Positions 21,164 to 32,096 of a stretch of DNA of 64,000 nucleotides are shown here, piece by piece. The position numbers and the translations under genes were made by a program. Source of the DNA: Perognathus longimembris pacificus (taxonomy: Eukaryota > Chordata > Mammalia > Rodentia > Heteromyidae); the NCBI RefSeq assembly GCF_023159225.1, contig NC_063181.1, positions 12,483,606 to 12,547,605 on the forward strand, written 5' to 3'. Below the pieces are notes generated by a model, which was not told the DNA's origin, searched no databases, and was given only the letters and a program-made list of their open reading frames with translations. Each line of letters starts with the position of its first letter. Positions within the stretch are counted from its first letter, which is position 1.

Positions 21164-21603
21164 AAAAAAAGTTTGGGGGACTGGGAATATGACCTAGTGG
21201 TAGAGTGATTGCCTCATGCACATGAAGCCCTGGGTTCAATTCCTCAGCACCACATATACAGAAAAGGGGCTGGGAATATGGCCTAGTGGCAAGAGTGCTT
21301 GCCTTGTATACATGAAGCCCTGGGTTCAATTCCCTAGCACCTCATATATAGAAAATGGCCAGAAGTGGCACTGTGACTCAAGTGGCAGAGTGCTAGCCTT
21401 GAGCAAAAAGAAGCCAGGGACAGTGCTCAGGCCCTGAGTCCAAGGCCCAGGACTGGCCAAAACAACAACAAAAACACATATATAGAAAAAGCCAGAAGTG
21501 GCACTGTGGCTCAATTGGCAGAGTGCTAGCCTTGAGCAAAAGGAAGCCAGGGACAGTGCTCAGGCCCTGAGTTCAAGCCCCAGAACTGACAAAAAAAAGT
21601 TTG
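21164..21603 (+). repeat. Nested IDL-Geo SINEs
   Basis: The outer element has its IDL at 21177-21268 and its Geo at about 21490-21597, with outer flanks aaaaaaagtttgg on both sides. A complete second IDL-Geo (about 21267-21470) is inserted between the two monomers, and the junction word acatata(c/t)agaaaa is repeated on both sides. The inner copy is younger than the outer. Confidence 0.85.
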
Positions 21604-21670
21604 GTTGTGAAGGAGATCAGAGAGAGTGGAGTTTGTTATTTCTTTTTCTTGGGGTGGGGAGAGAGGGTGT

Positions 21671-21809
21671 TTTGTCAGTTGTGGGGCTTGAACTCAGGGC
21701 CCAGGTGCTGTCTCTGAGCGTTTTCTATATATGTGGTGCTGGGGAATCGAACCCAGGGCTTCATGTATATGAGGCAAGCTCTCTTGCCACTAGGCCATAT
21801 TCCCAGCCC
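21671..21809 (-). repeat. IDL-Geo SINE, Geo internally deleted
   Basis: The Geo monomer jumps from ggtgctgtctctgagcg to ttttctatatatgtggtgct, losing its middle; IDL is intact. Confidence 0.8.
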
Positions 21810-21854
21810 TCACTTTTCTTCATTTTAGTTTATGTATTAGATTTTTTTTTGCCA

Positions 21855-22150
21855 TTTAACAAAGCAACTTATGTATACAATGCATTTTGATCCGTGTCAT
21901 CTCTTCAACATTCTCGTCCTCCTTCTCTACCTACCCCTTTCCTTTTTTCCCCCTCAGTTCTGTGGCATATACAAGACATTCTTGCCTGTGTTCTACTCAC
22001 CCCCCCCCATTCTTTCTTATTACCCCCCCCCCCATTCATTCTTCTACCTCTTTCCCCATTGACCTTCCCCAGCCCCAACCTGCAAGTACCCATTTCCTAG
22101 TACTCGCTTTCTTAGGCTTTGACTTAGCCTTTCTAAAGAATTCTACTATT
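21855..22150. other. Pyrimidine-rich stretch, possible L1 3' region
   Basis: C/T-rich with poly-C runs at 22001-22008 and 22024-22033. It may belong to the L1 fragment that follows, but this is uncertain. Confidence 0.35.
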
Positions 22151-22177
22151 TGCTTTCTCCATAGATGATAGTATACT

Positions 22178-22400
22178 TCAGTTAATTGGACAAATGGATC
22201 GAGAAAACATGGTGTATATACACAGTGGAATTCTCCTTGTCCATTAGAAAGCATGACAATGAAGCATTCTAAAAGAAATGGAAAAACTTGGACAGGATTA
22301 TGGGAAGTAAGCCAGATGTACAGAAGTACCAATCCCACGGCTTCCCTCATGGGTGGGAACTAGAACGTGAGCATAAATCTGCAAGTCTGTCCTCCTTCTC
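22178..22400 (+). mobile_element. L1 ORF2 3' end fragment
   Basis: gaaaacatggtgtatataca, cagtggaattctccttgtcc and gggaagtaagccagatgtac correspond to the L1 ORF2 C-terminal coding region in sense orientation. Heavily decayed. Confidence 0.65.
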
Positions 22401-23202
22401 GCCATTCCTTCCTGCATCCACCAAGACTAGAGTTTTCCACCCACATCCAGACTCCAGGAGTCCCTTAAGTCAGCTCTGGCCACACCTCTACATGAGGAAG
22501 GGCCCAGAAAGGAGATTCACAACATGGCAGCCTGGGGAAGACAGCACTTCAGTACCTCATCAGCTGACTTTGAGGTGTAGACTGGGGCCATCCACAGAAA
22601 CAGCCAGGGAACTGGTACAGGGAGACAGGCAGACAGATTCATAGGTGCGAAAATAAGACTCACGGGGACAGTCTACACCATGACAGCAGACTGTCATGAT
22701 GGACCTCCGTCCCAGTCTTTGTCTCTGGAGGGGTTCCAGAGGATTTATCATTCCATCGCTTGTGAGGCACAGGAACAAGTCCCACACAGTGGCCTGGCAG
22801 ATGGTCAGTAGCTTTTGGCTGTTCTCACTTTCTGGAGCACTTTGACCTTTTGCCACAAGATAAGAAGGCACTGCCTGTCTAATGAGCATTTGGGCTTCTT
22901 ATCAGGAGACACTTAGAAGTAAATCCAGCCTTCCTGGGATGTGACTACAGGAGAAAACAGCTCTGATCAGAGAACACAGATGCAAAGACGAAGGGTGCCA
23001 GGGTGCCCCACTTTAATCTTGCGTTTAGTTAACTCACAGACCCAACAGAAACAGCCTGTCAGTTGCCACTTATACAACTACATGTGTTGGGACAAAAAAA
23101 ACCACATAATTTTCCATCCTAGTTTTCCCATTCTATGCTTGCTAAGTTGATTGTTGCTTGTCTGACTAATTCATTGAAGGAGTGATGGCCAAACAAACTG
23201 TG

Positions 23203-23247
<45 letters not shown>

Positions 23248-23423
23248 CCTCAATATCAAATCTGGGCAGTGGTACATTGCTAACCAAGCGCCCCATCCCT
23301 TTGTTCTTATTATTTGTTAATTATTACAGCCTTGTGGGTGTGGTAGTGCCTTCATTGAAGGATACATTTCTTCATTAATAGTATTGGAGGCATTTTAGTG
23401 TGCCAGTTTTTGGTTTTCTTTTT
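22400..23423. other. Mostly unique stretch with (GT)n
   Basis: No repeats recognised apart from a GT array at 23205-23246. No convincing coding exon. Confidence 0.4.
23205..23246. repeat. (GT)n microsatellite
   Basis: About 21 uninterrupted units. Confidence 0.95.
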
Positions 23424-23650
23424 CTTCTGAGCTGGTACTGGGGCATACAGTTAGCTCCTGCGCACTGTCCCTGAGCTTTTTTCACTTGAGGCTGGTGCTC
23501 TACCACTTAAGCTACAGATCTACTTCTGGCTTTTTGGTATTTAACTGGACACAAGAGTCTCACTGACTTTTCTGCCCAGGATGGCTTCGAACTGTGATCC
23601 TTAGATCTCACCCTCCTGTGTAGCTATGATTACAGGTATATACCTAGCTG
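23424..23650 (-). repeat. B1-Geo composite SINE
   Basis: Full reverse composite with moderate divergence. Confidence 0.75.
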
Positions 23651-23837
23651 ATATTTTTCTTTAGCATCAATAAATTTAATTTATGACATTAATTTTGTCA
23701 CTTAATCTGAATATATTCCACTCACTGTGGACAGGATATTGTTGTTTGCCCTTTCTCTTTTTTTAATTTTTATAGAGATTTAACTCGTGACCCTAAAATT
23801 GACTCATTTGGTCATTTTTTGGTATATTTATAAGATT

Positions 23838-24030
23838 ATTGCTAGGAATGTGGCTCAGTAGAGCATTTGCCTAGCATGCATGAAGCCCTGGGTTCTATTC
23901 CTCAAACAGAAAAAGCCAGAAGTGGTGCTGTGGCTCAAGTGGTAGAGTGCTAGCCTTGAGGCAAAGAAGCTCAGAAACAGTGCCCAGGCTCTGAGTTCAA
24001 GCCCCAGGACTGGCAAAAAATAAAAATAAG
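23838..24030 (+). repeat. IDL-Geo SINE
   Basis: Dimer with a shortened IDL; the word ataagatt occurs on both sides and may be the target duplication. Confidence 0.85.
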
Positions 24031-24101
24031 ATTGTACAACTATTGTACCACTCATGTTCCAGGATCGTGCCAGAATATTTCCATTATCCCTAATAGGGTG
24101 A

Positions 24102-24105
<4 letters not shown>

Positions 24106-24160
<55 letters not shown>
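24106..24160. repeat. (GT)n microsatellite
   Basis: About 27 units. Confidence 0.95.
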
Positions 24161-24162
24161 CA

Positions 24163-24391
24163 TGGGCTTTCAGGCTTGAACTCAGGGCTTATACTTGTAC
24201 TTAGCTTTTGCACTCAGGACTAGTGCTCTATGACTTGAGCCACATCTCATCTCCAATCCAGCATTTTCTTGGTTAATTCGAAGTAAGAGTCTCTCCCACT
24301 TGTCTTCTTGACCTGGCTTCAGCTTTTGATTTTTCAGGCCTCAGCTTCCTTAGGAGTTGGGATTACAGGTGTGAGCCACAAGCACCTGGCT
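24163..24391 (-). repeat. B1-Geo composite SINE
   Basis: Diverged reverse composite adjoining the GT array; ends gtgagccacaagcacctggc. Confidence 0.7.
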
Positions 24392-24504
24392 TGGGTAAGA
24401 GTTCAAATAAGTAAGTCTTTCAGTTGTTTCAAAACATGTTCATTATGTTGAGTTATGCCAAATAGATTGGAATATCCTTTAGAAGATTTAGAACCTTTGA
24501 AACT

Positions 24505-24655
24505 TTTATTATTATTTACTTTACTGTTACTACAAAGATGATGGACAGAGGGATTACAATGACATGAGTCAGGTAATGAGTACATTTCCTTTCATGCAGT
24601 GTCTTCCCTTCCCTCATTCTCTCTCAGTCCCTCCCTCCCATCTTAGAGTTCTTTT
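24505..24655 (-). mobile_element. L1 3' region fragment
   Basis: gattacaatgacatgagtca and cagtgtcttcccttccctc parallel 16384-16470, the end of the larger L1 copy. Confidence 0.6.
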
Positions 24656-24924
24656 TTAGCATGAAGAATACCCAAGGCATATTTTTTTTAATTGAACTGA
24701 TCGGATTTATAATTAATATAATCCTTTAGTATTTGACTCTGCTGAAGAAAAGAAAGCAGATGGGCAAAGGTCAGTAGGAGAGAGGACATGACCTGTTCCA
24801 GTTTGAAATTATAAGAGCTTTATTTTCACCTAGGGTGGTAGAAAAAGGGGTTTGAGTGTTTGTGTTATTTAGAATTTCAAGCAGTGAAAATGAATTCTAG
24901 CTAGCAGTAAGGCAGGATGGATGG

Positions 24925-25065
24925 ATGGAAGAAGGGGGGAACAAGGGAGAGAGGGAAAAGGAGAGTGGAAGAAAGAGAAAGAAGAAGGGAAGAAGAGGAG
25001 AAGGGAAGAGCAGGAAGACAGCAGAAGACAGAAGAAGCCAGGAGAAGGAAGGGAAAGCTGAAAAG
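24925..25065 (+). repeat. Purine-rich tract
   Basis: Around 140 nt almost entirely A and G on the plus strand, directly before a pyrimidine tract. Confidence 0.85.
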
Positions 25066-25131
25066 CTCCTCCTCCTCCTCCTCCTCCTCCTCCTCCTCCT
25101 CCTCCTCCTCCTCCTCCTCCTCCTCCTCCTC

Positions 25132-25166
<35 letters not shown>

Positions 25167-25207
25167 TCCCCTCCCTCCTCCTCCCCCCTCCCCCTCCCTC
25201 CTCCTCC
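25066..25207 (+). repeat. (TCC)n pyrimidine tract
   Basis: About 30 perfect CTC units to 25156, then C-rich ctccc variants. Homopolymeric Leu/Ser/Arg/Glu frames through here are artefacts. Confidence 0.95.
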
Positions 25208-25433
25208 ACCAATAACCAGTTATGGCTTGGAAGGAAACAGAATAAAGCTGTCTCCTGCAGGAAGCCACAGGTCTGAGCCTCTAGCAGAACTTAAAAACAG
25301 GACCTTGTGTTTGCTTGCTGTCATTGAGACTCAAAAAGATTTACAACACATTCTCTCAAAATCGAGTAACTCCCTCCTTAAAAGTATATAACCTTCAGTA
25401 ATTTTTAAACTAGTAAAAAAAGAAAAAAAATAG

Positions 25434-25650
25434 AGGGCTGGGGATATGGCCTAGTGGCAAGAGAGCTTGCCTTGTATACATGAGGCCCTGGGTTCGATTC
25501 CCCAGCACCACATATACAGAAAACGGCCAGAAGGGGCGCTGTGGCTCAAGTGGCAGAGTGCTAGCCTTGAGCGGGAAGAAGCCAGGGACAGTGCTCAGGC
25601 CCTGAGTCCAAGGCCCAGGACTGGCCAAAAAAAAAAAAAAAAAAAAAAGA
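25434..25650 (+). repeat. IDL-Geo SINE
   Basis: Complete, near consensus, with a 22-A tail. Confidence 0.9.
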
Positions 25651-25779
25651 GCAAAACCCCTTGGTATTGCCAGCAATCTTGCTGTCGTGTTAAGAAACTG
25701 ATTATTATTCAGTATGTATGCTCAAGTGTTGAAATGGGCACTAGCTTTCTAGATGTAAATTCAAGAGTTTATATGTAGT

Positions 25780-26043
25780 TTTTTTTGTTGTTGTTGTTTG
25801 TTTGTTTGTTTTCCCTTTTTGCCAGTCCTGGGGATTGAACTCAGGGCCTGGGCACTGTCCCTGAGCTTCTTTGTGCTCAAGGCTAGCACTTGAGCCACAG
25901 TGACACTTCTGGCTTTTTCTAAGTAGTTTACTGGAGATAGGAGTCTTATGGACTTTCCTGCCCAGGCTGGCTTTGAACTGGGATCCTCAGATCTCAGCCT
26001 CCTGATTCACTAAGATTATAAGCACGAGCTACCAACACCAGCT
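25780..26043 (-). repeat. B1-Geo composite SINE
   Basis: Starts with a (TTG)/(TTTG) tail; the Geo part lacks a short piece around the box A region. Confidence 0.78.
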
Positions 26044-26045
26044 TT

Positions 26046-26306
26046 TTTTTTCTTTTCTTTTTTCTGTCTTTCTTTTTCTTTTATTTTTTTTCAGTAATAG
26101 TACTGGGGCTTCAACTCAGGGCCTTTCTTTGTTCAAGCCTAGTGCTCTACCACTTGAGCCACAGCTCCACTACCAGCTTTTTGGTGATTAAGTGGAGATA
26201 AGGATGTTGTAGACTCTTCTGCCCAGGCTGGCTTTGGATAGTCATCCTCAGCTCTCAGCCTCCTGAGTAGCTAGGATTATAGGCATGAGCCGCTGGTGTC
26301 TAGCTT
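26046..26306 (-). repeat. B1-Geo composite SINE
   Basis: Tandem with the preceding copy; T/C-rich tail, complete head. Confidence 0.78.
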
Positions 26307-26710
26307 GGACATGTTCTTAAAGTTTATTTTCTAATACTTTCTCCCCCAGGTCTGTTCCATCCACACTATCTCCTTACACAAATACTATTCAGGAAAAGAT
26401 GAAATACATGGTCTATCTCTGCCTGGACAATTAATATGGTAGGGAACACTTGAGTCACAGACAGACTTGCACCCGCCATGTCATTCATTGCTGAATCTCG
26501 TGGCTCTGCTCCACAGAGCTTCATTTCTTCAGCTCCTAAATTAAGCCATATAGTATCAAGCTCAGGCTTGTGGTGAGAACCAGCAAAGATTATGTGTGAG
26601 AAAGTGTTTTATGAGCTACTAGGAAATGTCCAAGGATAAGGTAAGCTCCTAAATATGGACAGTTAAATATCCAGAGAATTTCTGGATATATGATTGACTG
26701 ATTGGCTGAT

Positions 26711-26946
26711 TTTTGTGCAGGTACTGGAGCTTGAACTCAGGATCTGGGCACTGTCCTTTAGCTTTTTCACTCAAGGCTGGTGTTCTGGGCCACTTGAGCC
26801 CCAGGTCTCCTTCTGACTTTTTTTGCTGGTTAGTTGAAAATAAAGGTCTCATGGGCTTTCCTGCCCAGGCTGGCTTTGAACAGCAATCCTCAGATCTCAT
26901 CCTCCTGAGTAGCTAGGATTACAGGTATAAATCTGTGGAACATAGC
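26711..26946 (-). repeat. B1-Geo composite SINE
   Basis: Complete reverse composite. Confidence 0.75.
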
Positions 26947-27251
26947 TTGTATTCTGTTTTTGTCTGAAGAAATGGGTATCCAATTAAAAAAAAACTTTCT
27001 TTTTGTCTTTTTGAGGGGCATAGAAATGGAGGCCGAAAAGGTGAACAAATGCAGTCATGGTATTCAATATACACTATATAAAAAATAAACTATGCAACGT
27101 GTAGGTAGGGATGGGAGAGGGAAGGAAGGGGTGACATTAACCAAGCAGAATAGTACTTATTACCTGACACATGTAATTTTAACCCCTCTATATAACCCCT
27201 TAGTCATAACAATACAAAGATATATAGATATATTTAATTTTTTTTTTTTTT

Positions 27252-27602
27252 GGCCAGTCCTAGGCCGTGAACTCAGGGCCTGAGCACTGTCCCTGGCTTC
27301 TTTTTGCTCAAGGCTAGCACTCTGCCACTTGAGCCACAGCGCCACTTCTGGCCATTTTCTGTATATGTGGCTGGGAATATGGCCTAGTGGCAAGAGTGCT
27401 TGCCTCGTATACATGAGGCCCTGGGTTCAATTCCCCAGCACCACATATACAGAAAATGGCCAGAAGTGGCGCTGTGGCTCAAGTGGCAGAGTGCTAGCCT
27501 TGAGCAAAAAGAAGCCAGGGACAGTGCTCAGGCCCTGAGTCCAAGCCCCAGGACTGGCCAAATAAATAAATAAATAAATAAATAAATAAACAAATAAATA
27601 AA
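27252..27602. repeat. Fold-back SINE: reverse Geo joined head-to-head with IDL-Geo
   Basis: A reverse Geo monomer (27252-27370) is followed directly by a forward IDL (27371-27440) and forward Geo (27441-27559) with an (AATA)n tail. The two 119-nt Geo arms are nearly perfect reverse complements with a 70-nt IDL loop. Confidence 0.88.
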
Positions 27603-28330
27603 AAATTAAAAAAAAAATCTGACTTGCAGTGCCACTCTGGTCCCTGCCTTTATCTTGAGGATGCATTCTCCACTCAGCATTCTTGCTTCATCATGACAAG
27701 TAAATCCTGGCTTCCTAAAACTTGGCAAGCAAAACACTTGTCTCTGAGGATATTTAAATCTCTGTTGGCTCCAGATGATGTCCTCTTGGGGGTTGAGGTG
27801 TAACGAGCCTCTCAGCCGCTCTGAAATGGAGCTGTAAGAGATTCGTGAGGCTCCGATTGTGACACAATGATCTTCTTAACTCACAGATCTAACAGGCTAT
27901 GGTCACAGACAACAGTTCCTCAAGGTCTTTCTGATCGGCTGTTGTCATTTTTATTTTATTTTAATGACTTAGGTTTTTAATCTGCCTCTTCCTTTTCTTA
28001 GGGTTTTTTTTTTTTTTAATTAACTGATACTTTTTTTCCTCTGTTATTTTTCTAATGCTTCTGGGTTTGGCTCCCCCCTCCCCCCGCCGCAGCTCTGACA
28101 GACCATCTGTCAAATTTTTGCTGATTTCACAGCAGTTCTCTGTGGGTTTTCTTCCCCTCCCTTTCCTCTGTTTTAAAAATTATGCAAAGGATACACCAAT
28201 AAGCTTTGGAAATGATTGAGACAATGCAGAGGTTTATAGGAAGAGCTCCTTGTCAGCTCACTTCTATCCCCTAGAGGAAACTACTATGGCCAAAGTTTGA
28301 TTCAGACCTTCACTTGTTTTCTGTTTTCTT
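27603..28330. other. Repeat-poor unique island
   Basis: About 700 bp with no recognised interspersed repeat, only short T- and C-runs (28007, 28074). No splice-flanked reading frame; a candidate conserved element. Confidence 0.4.
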
Positions 28331-28333
28331 TTC

Positions 28334-28611
28334 TTTTCTTTTCTTTCTTTCTTTCTTTCTTTCTTTTTTTTTTTTTTTGTGCTAGTCCTGGGGCTTGAAC
28401 TCAGGGCCTGGGCGCTGTCCCTGAGCTTCTTTTACTCAAGGCTGGCTCTCTGCCATTGGAGCTACAGCACCACTTCGGGCTTCTTCTAAGTAGTTTATCA
28501 GAGCTAAGAGTCTCACAGACTTTTCTGCCCAGGTTGGCTTTGAATCTTGATCCTCAGATCTCAGCCTTCCGAGTAGCTAGGATTACAGGCATGAGCCACT
28601 AGTGCCTGGTT
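28334..28611 (-). repeat. B1-Geo composite SINE with (TTTC)n tail
   Basis: The reverse tail has grown into a TTTC microsatellite (28334-28365), followed by the full composite. Confidence 0.8.
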
Positions 28612-28736
28612 CCTTCATTTGTTTTCTGTCTACTACACGGTGGTCTGTGATGTACGTGCTGCTTCTGAAAGACAGTAATTCGTCTGAAAGCACTCCCCCA
28701 TGAAATCACATGTGTTGATCTTCATCTATATTTTAT

Positions 28737-28925
28737 TTTGCTCATACTGGGGCTTGAACTCAGGGCTTCAAGATGTTCACTCAATGCTGCTACTCTAACC
28801 CATTCAGCCACATCTCTACTGGTAGTTCTTTTTTGGTGGTTAATTGGAGCTAAGAGCCTCACAGAATACTGGGACTGGCTTTGAACAGTAATCCTCAGAT
28901 TTCAGCCTCCTGAGTAGCTAGTGAT
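28737..28925 (-). repeat. B1-Geo composite SINE
   Basis: Head end is truncated at gagtagctagtgatg. Confidence 0.7.
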
Positions 28926-29019
28926 GTGCTCTTGAGGGAGGATGGGCTTTATTGTTTTCAAGTTAGTTGGAATTTCTGGTGACATTGAGAAGGAAGCAGT
29001 AAGAGCTTTATAATATTTA

Positions 29020-29100
29020 GGGGAAAGAAGCAAAGAAGGAAAGAGGGAAGGAAAGAAGGAAAAAGGAAGGGAGGGATGAAGGGAGGGAGGAAATCTGAAA
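29020..29100 (+). repeat. Purine-rich (GAAA/GGAA) tract
   Basis: Imperfect gaaggaaag repeats of about 80 nt. Confidence 0.85.
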
Positions 29101-29545
29101 ATATGAGGTCTTAGGGAACAACACAAAAATGAAGAGACTTAAATGAAAAAATATTAAGAGATATGGTTTGATATGGTAATATGGCACATGAAAATTAATG
29201 TAAAATAGAAGAATTCTACTAACCAAAGTGGAAAAATAAGTTCTTTTAATAGAACGAGACCAAAGGAACTTAAGCAGACCTAAGCGGAGAATATGAACAT
29301 GAATTCCTTGCCCTGGCTACAGTACTTTGAGTAGCATCCTCTCTGATGTTATTTGGTTTCCTTCTAACCATAGTGTAAAAGAATCTCATCCACTTCATTG
29401 GTCCAGTTTTGTTGTTTTTCTCTGATATTGTTCTCTGTTAAAAAGAACTCAGGCTTTCCAAAAATGTCTGAACCTATATTCTGAGAAAGGAAAAAGTCAA
29501 AGCTCAACTTGGAACTTCTTTTTTTAACTCCAAAATGCAAAGAGG

Positions 29546-29790
29546 CTGCAGATGGCTGGTGCCCCCCCCCCCACCCCCCGACTCTAAGCAGTCCTAGCTC
29601 CTGAAGAGGCTGAGGTCTGAGGAGACTCCTTCAAAGTCAGCCAGGGGACACAAACCCAATAAGCAAAGCTCCTATTAACCAGGAAAAAGATGGAAGTGGA
29701 GGTATGGCTTAAGGGGTAGAGTACTAGTCTTGAGCAGAAAAAGCCAAGTGGAAGCATGAGACCCTGAGTTCAAGCCCCAGTGGTGGCACA
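29546..29790 (+). repeat. B1-Geo composite SINE with poly-C insertion
   Basis: The head is interrupted after gatggctggtg by about 20 nt of C-runs; linker and Geo tail follow. Confidence 0.7.
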
Positions 29791-29792
29791 CA

Positions 29793-30034
29793 AAATAATA
29801 CAAAGCTGTGGGCTGGGAATAGTGCTTGCCTCCTACACATGAAGCTCTCGGTTCCATTCCCCGGCACCACATATATGGAAAACGGCCAGAAGGGGCGCTG
29901 TGGCTCAGGTGGCAGAGTGCTAGCCTTGAGCAAAAAGAAGCCAGGGACAGTGCTCAGGCCCTGAGTCCAAGGCCCAGGACTGGCCAAAAAATAAATAATA
30001 ATAATAATAATAAAATAATAATAATACAAAGCTG
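29793..30034 (+). repeat. IDL-Geo SINE with target-site duplication
   Basis: aataatacaaagctg flanks both sides. IDL is shortened at its 5' end, and the tail is an (AAT)n repeat. Confidence 0.88.
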
Positions 30035-30199
30035 CATTCCAGGCTACCTGATGTTAAGTGGGTAGAGAGGCTGGCCTGAGGAGAGAGAGGGCTACAGGTA
30101 GCAACTTGAGGAGGAGGGAGGAAAGCAGTAAAGACTACTAGTTAGCATGAGCCTTACTTATCATGGTGTTTTGAAGCTTTTGAATTCTTACAATTTATT

Positions 30200-30337
30200 T
30201 ATTTTTTCTTTTTTGATGTTCAGCCCAGGAATTTTGGAATTTCTCCCACCATATGTGGGTCCAGATGAGACTCCTTCGGAATTAAAACCACAAATGCAAC
30301 CTGAGCAGCCAGTAGAGCATGATAACTGTGATCAGTA
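30200..30337 (+). other. Exon-like open stretch, unidentified
   Basis: A long pyrimidine tract ending gatgttcag precedes a 35-40-codon open frame that includes LEFLPPYVGPDETPSELK and ends DNCDQ then TAG. It is neither SINE-derived nor low-complexity. I do not recognise the protein, and no partner exon was found. It could be a chance frame, a decayed retrocopy or a terminal exon. Confidence 0.25.
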
Positions 30338-30408
30338 GACAGTTATAAATTCTTCACATCAGATAATGAAATTCTTCATTCCCTTAAAAAATGGTTAAAT
30401 GTTTATTG

Positions 30409-30625
30409 TGTGCTGATACTGGGGCTTGAACTCACAGCACTCTGCCTTACTTTTGCTCAAGACTAGTGCTCCACCACTTAAACCACACCCGCATTTCAGC
30501 TTTTTCTCCATAATTGGCAATCAGAATGTCACAGACTTTTCTGCCTGGCTGGCTCAAGTGGTGATCCTCAGATCTCAGCCTCCTGAGTATCTAGGACTAC
30601 AGGTCCAAACCACCTGTGCCCAGTT
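30409..30625 (-). repeat. B1-Geo composite SINE
   Basis: Complete but diverged. Confidence 0.7.
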
Positions 30626-30929
30626 TCAGTCCAATTTTTAAAAATATTTTTGAATTATTGTTTTTTCTGATGTAAAGAATTTTTACCTTAAAAAACTAAT
30701 AAATTATATGTCTAATAACAAGTGTATCAATTTAAAACTAATAATAGTGCTAACATTTTCAATAATTATCTCATCATTTATTTTCTCAACAGAAATTTGT
30801 ATTATATACAATAATGACAGTGTAGACTCTTTCAGTACCTACACATATCATCTTATTTCTTTTGCTTCTATTTGTTCTTTTTAGGCAGGGCCATGAAGGC
30901 TATGTTAAACAGAAACAGAAGTAGGCATT

Positions 30930-30930
<1 letters not shown>

Positions 30931-30964
<34 letters not shown>
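30931..30964. repeat. (GT)n microsatellite
   Basis: 17 units. Confidence 0.95.
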
Positions 30965-30967
<3 letters not shown>

Positions 30968-30974
30968 ACTATTT

Positions 30975-31166
30975 GCCTTCTCATTTAGTTTTTTTGCTCA
31001 AGACTGGCACTTTACAACTTGAGCCACAGCTCCACTTTCAGCTTTTTTTGGCCGTCTAATTGGAGTGTCATGGATTTTCCTCCTGGGGCCGGCTTTGAAC
31101 CGCAATCCTCTGACCTCAGCCTCCAGAGCAGCTAGGTTTAAAGGCAAAAGCCACCAGTGCCAAGTT
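30975..31166 (-). repeat. B1-Geo composite SINE
   Basis: Distal Geo end replaced by the GT array; linker and head present. Confidence 0.7.
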
Positions 31167-31427
31167 GACATTCTTTTCTAATTCTCACACACAAAGGCAG
31201 TGCCACTATCAAATATGGCCGTGGATTTGTGCGTGACCATTAAGGACGGCACCTGATTTCTAAACCATCAGCAGCAGTTAAACATTTCCAAGTGCTTTTT
31301 GTAATTTATTGATTTAGATAATTGTACAATTGCTTTTCTTCAGTTTACTAAGGCTACTAATCACACTTTTTTTTTCCAATGTGAATTCTTCCTGCATTCA
31401 AAAGGTCATGGCAAACTTCATGGTGAT

Positions 31428-31479
31428 ATATTGCTTGTTAATTATACAGTTAGATATTGCTTGTTAATTATACAGTTAG
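31428..31479. repeat. 26-bp perfect tandem duplication
   Basis: The unit atattgcttgttaattatac plus agttag occurs twice in direct succession in otherwise unique DNA. Confidence 0.9.
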
Positions 31480-31721
31480 ATCTAGCTAGCTGATATTTTA
31501 TTTGGGTTCACAAGTAAAATGATCCTTGGATTATCTGGCCTTAGAACAAGATTAATTTAGCCCCACAAAATGGGCCATACAGATAGCTGTCCTTGTGCTG
31601 TACTGGTTTGTTTCCACCCTTCTCCCTGCCCAGCTGGTGCCTGGTTCTTAGCCAGGACTATCAAGTCCTGGTGTTGTGCCTCAACACAACACTAGCAAGG
31701 TAGCAAGAAACTTACAAAGAG

Positions 31722-31831
31722 TACTGGGTGTTGGTGGCTCACACCTATAGTCCTAGCTACTCAGAAGGCTGAGATCCGAGGATCCCAGCTCAAAGCCAGC
31801 CTGGACTGAAAAAAGTCGATGAGACTCGGGA
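31722..31831 (+). repeat. B1-Geo head, interrupted by a SINE
   Basis: Head and the first part of the linker of a forward composite, stopping at an IDL-Geo insertion. Confidence 0.7.
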
Positions 31832-32080
31832 TAATTTCTGTTTTTTGTTTGTTTGTTTGTTTTGTTTTGTTTTGCCAGTCCTGGGCCTTGAACTCAGGGC
31901 CTGAACACTGTCTCTGGCTTCTTTTTTGCTCAAGGCTAGCACTCTACCACTTGAGCCACAACACCACTCCCGGCTTTTTCTATGTATGTGGTGCTGAGGA
32001 ATGGAACCCAGGGCTTCATGTATACGAGGCAAGCACTCTCCCACTAGGCCATAGTCCCAGCCCCTAATTTCTGTTTTTTG
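31832..32080 (-). repeat. IDL-Geo SINE with target-site duplication
   Basis: taatttctgttttttg at 31832-31847 and 32065-32080 flank a complete dimer with a (TTTG)/(TTTTG) reverse tail. Confidence 0.9.
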
Positions 32081-32096
32081 GATTTTGGGGGTTTGG

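Noticed and set aside
24897..25276. Poly-Glu, poly-Arg, poly-Ser and poly-Leu proteins
   Set aside because: Direct translation of the purine and (TCC)n tracts in every frame; low-complexity artefacts. The same applies to 42494-42759.
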